From positions 15,290,496 to 15,354,495 of the forward strand of contig OZ024936.1 in NCBI GenBank assembly GCA_964017235.1: DNA of 64,000 bases. The letters are read 5' to 3'. How positions within the stretch are numbered: position 1 is the stretch's first letter; the number at the start of each line of letters is the position of its first letter. The notes beneath the pieces were generated by a model. It searched no databases, was not told the origin of the DNA, and saw only the letters and a list, made by a program, of their open reading frames with translations. The stretch comes from Sabellastarte sp. h YS-2021. Taxonomy: Eukaryota > Annelida > Polychaeta > Sabellida > Sabellidae. The position numbers and the translations under genes were made by a program. Shown here piece after piece: positions 55,750 to 64,000 of the stretch.

Positions 55750-56929
55750 CTGATAATAAGCTAATTGCACTTAACCCCTGTATGCCTGATCAGGGCAGAA
55801 CAATAGCTTGTACTATAACATATTAAGCACATTTGTTTAGTTTAATCCGGCACAGTCTTCTCCACAGTTGGTAAAATATTGCAAATGGAAATGAACACAT
55901 TATGCATATTCTGTTGAGTTTACTCATATGTTAAATGTTAATTGCATATACAAGTAAATTGCCAAAGATTTACTATCAACTACTCCAATGATTTCAAGTT
56001 TATAATTTGAAACTATCTAACACAAAAGTTGCATCTAGTTCCTCATAGTTGATAAAGATTGCGAATTTATCCATCTTAAGATTGGCAGCCAAAGTTAGGA
56101 TTCTAAGATGGGCTAGAAACAATTTTAAGATTGGCAAGATCTCAAGTTTGGCTCCAACAGCTTCATCACTAGGATATTTTAAGCCAAGTTTTCTGCTGTT
56201 ATTGTGCACAACGAGTAAAATCACCAAAAACATAAAACTAATTTTGCGCATTTTTTCCATTACAGGCCATCAAACTGTAATGTGTAACCTTTTGAAACAT
56301 ATAGATGAAAAGGCTGCTGATCTGAAATACATGTTAATGATTATGGCGAGTTGACTTATATAGATATAAATTACTTAAATAAATGAATAATAATAATTTA
56401 TATTTTCAGATAATTAATTTCAGACTAAATCAGAGGAAAGTTTTTCAAATTAATATGCTAGCACCTACAGCAAATCATAAAATTTATATTCACATTTTAC
56501 AGACGTAAGGCTTTACATACCATGAAAGAGGATTGCTCATGCATAATATGGGAGGCCCTTGAGTGGTATTGAAGCTTTCAAAGCTTATGTTTGCATAACC
56601 TGTGTACCATGCATTTGTCACGCAGAGTTATACCTCAGTAAAACGTGAATTCATCGCAACCTACCCATGAACTTATTTGTAACAAATCAGTATTTGTTGA
56701 GGGTTATGTGAAGTTAAGGACAATCGGAGCTATTGTCAGTGTGTATATTTAATACACATCGAAAACTTGTAGTAATTAATACAGATGTCTGAGTTCTTGT
56801 GGGTGTCTGCATGGTTAAGTATTTGCTTATTGGCCAGTTACACTTACACAGATCCCCATGGATATAGGCCACAGTTCCATATATGGTAACTGCCAAGGAT
56901 CTTTGGCAGATCGTGGGACTTGGGGAGGG
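55750..56929. other. Nothing firmly recognised
   Basis: 56040-56160 repeats AAGATTGGCA-like words, and the strand opposite has an 86-codon open stretch (56260-56000) with no known family. It looks like a decayed repeat. Confidence 0.4.
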
Positions 56930-57360
56930 GGAATGTTTGAAAAGTGAGTGAATTGCAGACAAGTCATGGATCACTCTAGGGATGATAAGGATGCGACAAG
57001 GATGGGAAGCCTTTCTTTGCTTGCAGATGACGCCCAGACATACATCCACGACCACTGCGGTGTGGTGGAAACACCCAAGGACATGCCAGGACAACATAGG
57101 GATGCATGAGGACATTTCAAGGACATTCACGGATGGGGTTTCAGAGCTTTATTTTTCTCATGGAAGTCAGCTTATAGATAAGGGAATTTGATTAACATAA
57201 CATTGCAGGTGTCTCCATGGGAGGTAGTGAATACTGGATATCTGAATGCCAATGGCTATAAAAGGAGTTAAGGTCCAGCTCTCTAGCCAGATACAATGCA
57301 GATGCCAATATAAACAGACGTGACAGAAATCTTGCACAACTTCAACTCTTACTGTTAGAA

Positions 57361-58344
57361 ATGGAGAGACGGTTACCCACCATTTCAGCTATGACAGACC
57401 GGTTGAGAAGCACATGGGGATCTGCCAGTTATTAGACAGAGAAGACGCAGGAGATAAAGGTTCAGGCCTTGGCTAACCCAGGCAGAGCTTAAAGAAGAGG
57501 TTCAGCACAGCAGACCGATGCCTGAGCTCTATCAAGAGCTCCAGAGAGACAGGACCTTGATGAATGATCCCGTGAGTCCAGGAGTAAAGTTGGCAGTAAC
57601 CCTCTGACATCTCGGCTCTGGTGACAGCTACACCACCCTGCAGTATGCCTTTAGGGTGGCCAGTCTGACCATCGAGAAGTTTGTGCCTGAGGTCTGTGAC
57701 GCTATCACTAGGACTTTTTGAGATCAGGTGATGCAGTGCCCCACACTCCCAGAGGATTGGTTGCTGGTCGAATCCATCTTCCACCAGATGGAAGGCATAT
57801 TCCAATTATATGTCCACAAGGGGGAGGCAGCCTCATCTGTAACCACAACTGTAACCACAAGGGCTTCCACATTATTGTACTCTTGGCCTGGTGGATGGAG
57901 ATTACAATTTCCTATGGGTGGAAGTGGTGTCTGCCGGGTCAACTTCAGATGCTCAGATTTTCAAGCATACTGATTTAAGGCACAAAATAGAGGACAGCAG
58001 CAATGGCTTCCCTGACAGTAAAACTTTTTTCTCCTCAGGGACGACACCTTCCCCCTCAAGATCTGGCTAATGAGGCCCTACTCCAGCCACGGTATATTTA
58101 AACGAGAGGATCTTCAACTATAGGATCAGCTGGTATCACACAACCTACTGAGGATCAGATACCCCAGAGCTCAACAGGAAGACTTTGGGGGGAGGGCCAG
58201 TGTATGATAGTGTTTGAGGGCAATGACATTCCATATGATAGATGTAATGCAATTGTGACAGCTAAAAGGCACAGGGATAATTTCAGGGACTATTTCATGA
58301 ATGAGGGGCAGGTCCCAGTCAAATGGACAGCAGTTAAAATGTGA
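57361..58344 (+). pseudogene. Harbinger transposase relic
   Basis: Reading across frames: a linker then SPGVKLAVTL-HLGSGDSYTT, YAFRVASLTIEKFVPEVCDA, DQVMQCPTLPEDW (57560-57760). Next is the DDE region with LVDGDYNFLWVEV and GSTSDAQIFKHTDL (57885-57975), then RDDTFPLKIWLMRPYS (about 58040-58090) and a C-terminus RHRDNFRDYFMNEGQVP ending at TGA 58344. This order is characteristic of PIF/Harbinger transposases. The TGA in VTL-HLG is probably a mutated CGA. Several frameshifts and stops make it inactive. Confidence 0.85.
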
Positions 58345-59275
58345 AATATTTTTATACTGTGACGCTGTAAATGTAAATAGAACAGTACTTTTAAGACAAA
58401 AACCAGATTAAATGAGTAAGAATTGTGATCACACTTAAATAGGGATACGTGGACTGAAACTTTTGTACATAACTATATAATTGTTATATTTTAAAGGAAA
58501 TTCCTGTCCTCTGCTATTCATGTGTCACACATTATTGCTTGTGTATATATTATCATTTTGCTGTTATATTATTGCCAATAAAAGGTTTCATTTTCTGTGC
58601 ATTTATTTAATTTAAAAATAGCATCAAGAATAATTGCATCTATTTGGACCTAAATGACATCTTTGGCTAATTAATGTAGCTTAAAATTTGGTTTTGAAAG
58701 GGTTGAGATACCATGCTTTCAAAAACTGGTAAGCAAGAAAGCCCTTGTCCTACAGGGTGCAAACATTTTAGAAAAACATGCTCCACACCACTACTTGCGA
58801 GGTGCAGTGTGGGGTCCACAGCATCGTGGGCTTTCAGGGTTTCATCTGGACTGTTTCTTGTTGTGGTGGGGGGTTGTCTAACAAGGTAACTCTTACTGCC
58901 AAGTAATATATAAATTGTTGTATTGGTGTGTGTGTTTGGGGATGGGGATTTTCATTAAGTTGTCTTTTGGGTGTAATTTTTACTTGGAATGAACTAGTAG
59001 TTTTATTGAACTATATTTACTGGGGAACTAGGGATTATGTTTGTATTTTTTGTTGTTGTTGTTTTCTTTTTGTTGGTGTGTGGTGTGGGGCATTTTTTAT
59101 TTGTTTAGTGGATAATAGGATAACAACCTCAGAGCTCAAATAATTGTGTTTGAAAGATTTGGCGACCCTGAGAAGTTCCTATAAAAATTATCAGCTAATG
59201 CCGATATGTTGGCTGGCTACTGGTCCCCTGAGGTTGGTTGGTCTGGTTGGTCAGGTTGGGTGGTTGATGTGTCTT
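58345..59275. other. Interior of the Harbinger element, non-coding
   Basis: Between the two convergent coding remnants. Contains GT-rich stretches (58925-59110) and no conserved coding. Confidence 0.45.
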
Positions 59276-60145
59276 CTACTGGCTGGAACTGAGGCATGTT
59301 GACCGCACTGAAGCTGACATCCTGTGACGTGTTTGGAATGTTGCTGAAGTACTGAGTGTGAATTCGTTGGTGGTGAGAGGGTGAATCCTGTTGGAGTGCT
59401 GGTGTCCTTGGCGTCTAATGTCTGGCATTGTCACAGGTGGTGACATGACACACAGCTGTGTTGAAGTGGTGCTCTGTGACATTTGCTACTGTGATGGTTG
59501 TTGACTGTGTTGCTGTGTGGGCTGCTGCTGCTGTATTGGCTGATGGGTTAGTATTGGATGCTGTCTCTAAATTGCCTGCTGCTGCTGCATCGGCTGCTGT
59601 GGCACTGACATCACTTGATAGTGTTGATTTGGCTGCATGCTTTGCTATGGAGCCTGCTTGTGGATCTGCTGCCCAGCTGTTACATGCGGCTAAGTAAATG
59701 TCTGTTGAAAGTGCTGTTGTGAATGCTGTAACTGCTGCTATGAAAGTTCTTGCTGTATGTGTGTGAAAGTCTGTTGCATCTGCTGATGTGGTGCCTGCAT
59801 CTGTGTGTGAGACACAGGGTAATGATGTGACGTTGAGGCCTGGCTGTAGGTGACAGTCTGGGCCATGCTTGTGCCAATTCCATGTTGGTATCTTTGCTGC
59901 TGCTTGTCCATACGTTTAAGTCTCATAAATAAGTTGAATGTCTATTGTGGACATTCATCATATGAGTCACTTGCTAGTTGTACCACCTCCACTTTTAGAA
60001 AGTCACAGAAGCCAAGTCTTGGGTCATTTGTCTTGTCCTCACTGAACTTTTTAAACACAATGTCTTTTAACTCTGTTATTCTGCGAGAGCTGACTGGAGG
60101 TTGGAATCTGCTAAGTTTGATGTCACGCTGACAGCACGCAATCAC
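59276..60145 (-). pseudogene. Probable second Harbinger protein (Gln-rich C-terminal part), broken
   Basis: The minus strand encodes RITELKDIVFKKFSEDKTND, LGFCDFLKVEVVQLASDSYD, then MRLKRMDKQQQRYQHG and a long region rich in Gln, Ser, Thr and His, interrupted by stops and frameshifts. The order of a short acidic or hydrophobic segment, RLKRMDKQQQ and a Gln-rich tail suits the C-terminal end of the Myb/SANT- or MADF-like partner protein of Harbinger elements. The DNA-binding part was not recognised. A degraded host gene with a Gln-rich tail is the alternative. Confidence 0.5.
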
Positions 60146-60974
60146 ATGGACAAATGCCTATATAAAGAGCACTTGGCTTGGCTTTTGCTCATACAATTTC
60201 CGCATGGAAAACTACAATCTATCTGTGAACCCCGTCCTTATTGTCCTTGAGGAGTCCATATCATCTGTAGACCCCGTCCCTATTGTCCGTAGACAGGTCC
60301 GTAAACATCTGTGCATATCCATGACCTTCTTCAAGGACCATCCTTATTGGTCCTTGTGGTTTCTGGCAATGTCCATTAACATCCGGAGGCGTCCGAACAC
60401 CCTCCGGGAATATCCATAAAAATTTTCCAAGCCTTTATTGGCGGGGATGAGTCAAGGATGTCTCGGATGTCCTAGGATATCTAGGATTGCTTTGAGGACA
60501 CTAGGGATGAGTTACGGATGAGTTACAGATATTAATTACAGTTAAGATCTGCAAACCATTTATGGAAAAATCAAGCAGTTTGATTTGTCTGTAGTGTGCT
60601 TGCAGACCAAAAGTATCCATGGCAGATGCCACAAGGCCAATAGGGACGTTACAGATGAGTATACGGATGCAAAATATGATAAGTAAATCGTTCACAATTT
60701 TTTGTATGCGGAATCCTGTGATCTGGTGTGTGTGATAATATACAGTGGGGCACCGATTCAATCTAATCACTGAAATCCACAAATGTTTTGTTTTGCATGT
60801 GTGTGCTGTGTGTTTAGTGATATATAAGAAAAGGAAAAATAACTTGAAAATTCGAATCCACTACTTTTTATCAACCCTAGCTTTGCAAGATTTTTTATTA
60901 TATTATTATTACTTTTTTTCTGGTAGATAAATTTTAATTAATTAATTAATGAATATTCTGCCCCTTCAAAAAAT

Positions 60975-61200
60975 AGTTTGGGGTTTTTGTCACTTTCAAC
61001 ACTGTTTATGTCATATCACGATGGGTAGTTTTAAGGATAGAGGAAACCAGTATATACAGTTGGTCAAGGTTCTGTACTGTAAACTGCCGACCATCAGTAA
61101 GCAACTATCAACTTTCCTACATGAGGTCCAGGGTTTGAAATGCAGACCTCAGAGGTGTGAGGCCAGTATGTTACCACTGCGCCACTGTGGTCCCTGCATG
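60975..61200 (-). mobile_element. tRNA-derived SINE, family 3
   Basis: Near-complete: CTTTCAACACTG, GGAAACCAGTATATACAGTT, GTAAACTGCCGACCATCAGT, and on the minus strand a tRNA-like head with GCAGTGGTAACATACTGGCC. A second copy in the other orientation follows at 61219. Confidence 0.75.
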
Positions 61201-61218
61201 TACTGTTACAGCAGTTCT

Positions 61219-61385
61219 GGGGGGCACCGTGGCAGAGTGGTAACACTCTCGCCTACAACCTCTGAGGCCGGGCTTCGATTCCAAGCACGGCCTCAAGTGG
61301 GAAAGCTGATAGTTGCTTGCTGTTGGTCAGCAGTTACAGTACAGAACCCTAAAGAACTGTATGTACTGGTTTCTTATATTTAGTG
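61219..61385 (+). mobile_element. tRNA-derived SINE, family 3
   Basis: Plus-strand head GGGCACCGTGGCAGAGTGGT + AACACTCTCGCC, B box GGCTTCGATTCC, then the body with AAGCTGATAGTTGCTTGC. It is head-to-head with the copy at 60975-61200. Confidence 0.78.
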
Positions 61386-62299
61386 CATAAATTGCCCTTT
61401 TTTCAATTATCGCCCACTCAGTAACCCATACACAGTGAATTTCATTTTCCTTCATCCATCCGAACCCCTCAATTATCCAACCGGATTGTATGTCTCACAC
61501 TGGGTTCGGATAATCAAGGTTCTACTGTACATAGTATAATTAATAGGTTTCAGCAGGATGCAAATATACATTGAGTTAGGTAAGCAAATTTGAACCATAG
61601 AACACGTATTTGATCTTCAAGCAGCTTTTCTGCTTCATAAAACATTCCTAGAAATCTTTTAGCAAGATATTTTGGCCCAACATTAGACCAGCTCAATATT
61701 TAACTGTTACTATAAATGAGTTTACATGTAAAATACTTGATCTTCAAGCAGCATTTCTGTTAATAAAATATTGTTGAGAAAAACACGTAATTCTTTGACC
61801 TCAGACACATGCAACATGGATATTATTGAGTTGTACATTGTGCATCTCAGTTTTGTAGTATTTGAACTTCAATAATATTGTCATTTCCCCAAGAATACTT
61901 GATCTTCAAGCAGACATTTTACAGTTGGGTCAAAATAGGTTTCAAAAAGGGGGTTGAAAATAGGTTTCAAAGAGGGGATCGAAAAATGTTTCTGGTAAAC
62001 CGCCTGAAGACTTATAGTTACACATCTTTAATCATTTATTATCCAACATACTATATCTTTGACCAAAATAGTGTGCAATTAACACTAAGTTATTTTTTTT
62101 CTTTCCTGGCTCACTTTTCTAAGTTAGTCTAAATAACTCCAGAGTTTGGTAATATAATCTTAATATTTCCGTTACAACTATTTGTTCATAAAACTTCTGA
62201 AATTATATAACAAATAAATGATGCATGTGAAACACCCTTTCTGAAGTATATTTTAAAACTTTTATCATTTGAAAAGGCAAGAAATGTACCTTTCAAGTC

Positions 62300-62800
62300 T
62301 GTTATTTTTCTCTTGTTTTTAAATGTGAAAATACACCAATAGGATCATTTTCTTATAATATTTACCTTGGTTTGTGAAGATATTATCCCAAGATACACTC
62401 CCAATCCAGTTTTTTGTCATTCGAACTGTTCAACTTAATTTGACAGTTGAATCACACTGTTTCCTTAACTTGTACAGTGTCTGCAAAAGTAGTTTTAATG
62501 TTTAATCATTTGGAAGAAACTGGCTTGATTCTAGTTCAAACTCGCAGACACCCTTGTATGGTTATCGACAAAGCCTGTATAGCTATGTCCATATTTGAAA
62601 GGTAATATGCTCTGTGGGGACCTCAACAAACATGTGGATTTGTGAGTATTGTACTTTTAAACCAGGCAAAATTTTGTGTTTCTGTTAATACAGACTTTTG
62701 TATTTGGCTCCTGTAAATATTATTCCAGTGGGTTGAAAGGTAGCCACGCTTGAATGCTCACTTATGTCTGCATGGTAAGTATTAAGGATAATACGGGTGT
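62300..62800. other. Conserved block upstream of copy B, possible 5' exon or promoter
   Basis: Counterpart of 17230-17720, lying about 15 kb upstream of copy B exon 1 after large insertions. The minus-strand stretch encodes GSVSWDNIFTNQ before GTAAATAT. Confidence 0.35.
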
Positions 62801-63874
62801 TCCACTGGGACTGACTTGTCAGTAGCTAAACACTTTTTTAGGGTCGGGAGAATGTTTACATAGTCTGTAAGGGTCGGTTGTAGTTTCCTGCCTTGTCGTG
62901 GTGGGTCAGCAAAAAATCAAACATGTTTGATATTTCACCAACCCTCCCAGTCTATTGTTGCCGAACTTAGCTCCGCCCCCCTTGTAACCAGTTTGTTCTA
63001 GTCACTTCCCTCATTGTCCTAATCACTTCCAGTCTTGTCTTATCATTTCCAGTCTTGACCTTATCACTTCCAGTCTTGTCCTATCATGAAACCTGCTTGT
63101 CTCTTGTCACTTGAGTAGTGCTTGTTTGCAGTCCATTTCCAGCATGATGTGAGATAAAAACTTGAGGAAGAATTGTATGAAGAATGACAAAAAATTGCAA
63201 ATAATCATAATTTTGAAGTTAACAGATAGAGAAGGCCCACATGTAAGCTGGAAATAATGGAGAAACCTGAAAAAAGTGTTTTATTATGTCATATAATAAT
63301 CAAATTCTCAGCCTTTTTCAATAGAGCAAATTTTTCTCACTATAAAACCCAAAAGTAATTTCTAAGAAAAAGCGGGGTCCAGTGTCAACCAATAAAAAAA
63401 TCTAAAACTAGGTCAATAGTAAATAATTGGATCCCAACACGTGACCAAAACTACAGCATGTTTACCTTCACGTCCGGAATAATGTCTTCCCCAGTGGCTC
63501 GAAATTATTTGGTATAATTTTGTAGAGAAATTGCTCACACGTACGAAATATTGAAGGAGTCTTTCCCAGAGGTCTGCAACCAGCAAAAAGCAAGACCGCC
63601 TTCAGTATCACGTGAGATATTGTCAGAAGCACATCTCTCTTTGCTTGTTTGGACAGGACGTAACACTTTTAATGAAAGTGTTCTAGTTTAAGTGGCTCTT
63701 TTGTTCTTAATCTGCAGACATATGTTGAGTTATTTCTTATATAATATTAAAGCAAAAACCTGAAAAAACTATAATCAAAACAACAGAAATGTAAATTTGG
63801 ACATTCTGGTTACGTGATGGGAGACAATTTTGTACACTGGCATTTTGCCCGTGCACCAATATGAATATACCATA
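62801..63874. other. Nothing recognised beyond short tandem repeats
   Basis: Past the end of unit B. No coding sense apart from short unrelated open stretches. Confidence 0.5.
62996..63090. repeat. Short tandem repeat, about 23 bp period
   Basis: CACTTCCAGTCTTGTCYTAT-type units recur four times with small changes. Confidence 0.75.
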
Positions 63875-64000
63875 GATCTCAACACTGTTTTCACAGTGGG
63901 GTGATTTCACCATCCCAGAGGGATGATTTGTTTTCACAAGGGGAGTGATTTCACCAACCAAGAGGGATGATTTGTTTTCACAAGGGGAGTGATTTCACCA
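63875..64000. repeat. 44-bp tandem repeat running off the window end
   Basis: GAGGGATGATTTGTTTTCAC + AAGGGGAGTGATTTCACCA recurs with a 44-base period (63918, 63962), with a partial unit before it. Confidence 0.8.

Larger units (their letters stand above)
56930..60540. mobile_element. Harbinger-type DNA transposon, decayed
   Basis: It contains a dead transposase (plus strand, 57361-58344) and a Gln-rich coding remnant on the other strand (60145-59276), matching the two-protein layout of Harbinger elements. Both sides carry stretches dense in GGAC/GGATG words in mirrored orientation: plus-oriented at 56960-57150 and complement at 60225-60420. Exact termini and a 3-bp target duplication were not identified, so the limits are estimates. 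Confidence 0.65.
27230..62800. repeat. Segmental duplication, unit B
   Basis: Direct-orientation partner of unit A, about twice as long. The extra length is mostly recognisable insertions: two LINEs downstream of the gene, a minisatellite in intron 6, and LINE fragments plus a Harbinger element upstream. The 13.6 kb at 47950-61590 has no clear counterpart in unit A. Confidence 0.8.

Noticed and set aside
56000..56260. 86-codon minus-strand open frame with a hydrophobic start
   Set aside because: The DNA repeats AAGATTGGCA-like words, open frames exist on both strands, and no family is recognised.
59458..59697. Plus-strand Ala-rich open frame
   Set aside because: It is the antisense shadow of the Gln-rich (CAG/CAA) remnant on the minus strand.

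Overview
The window is AT-rich animal genomic DNA. Its protein genes are split by GT-AG introns, and most of the rest is decayed transposable elements. CR1/L2-like and L1/Tx1-like LINEs, tRNA- and 5S-rRNA-derived SINEs, a Harbinger DNA transposon and a plant-type secreted polyamine oxidase together suggest a marine invertebrate. A mollusc or other lophotrochozoan is my best guess, but the species is not proven from sequence alone.

Two intact host genes lie in tandem on the minus strand: copy A (12538 down to 3263) and copy B (47690 down to 38180). Each has nine coding exons of identical length and phase (85, 208, 142, 280, 96, 101, 211, 139 and 361 bp) and encodes 540 residues. The product is a secreted, FAD-dependent amine oxidase most like plant apoplastic polyamine oxidases. 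It has a signal peptide, a short cysteine-bounded NYDPNAQIDDGSC module after the catalytic domain, and a hydrophobic C-terminus that looks like a GPI-anchor signal. The lysine that normally sits near the flavin N5 is histidine in both copies. By eye the copies are about 89% identical in protein. A rearranged piece of exon 2 near 22.4 kb is the relic of a third copy.

The genes lie in a large direct segmental duplication: unit A from at least 360 to about 17720, unit B from about 27230 to about 62800. Unit B is twice as long because of later insertions: a CR1/L2-like LINE (28146-30527), an L1/Tx1-like LINE with tandem 5' monomers and a 15-bp target-site duplication (32231-37521), a 47-bp minisatellite in intron 6 (41557-42300), an RT fragment (51110-52769), another CR1-like LINE carrying a 2A-like motif (53300-55400) and a Harbinger relic (56930-60540).

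The stretch between the units (17.7-27.2 kb) holds two inverted-repeat elements, a small GGATCC-terminated MITE, and a third CR1-like LINE that was itself hit by a small element. The last 1.2 kb holds only short tandem repeats. No functional tRNA, rRNA or CRISPR array was found; tRNA-like and 5S-like stretches belong to dispersed SINEs.
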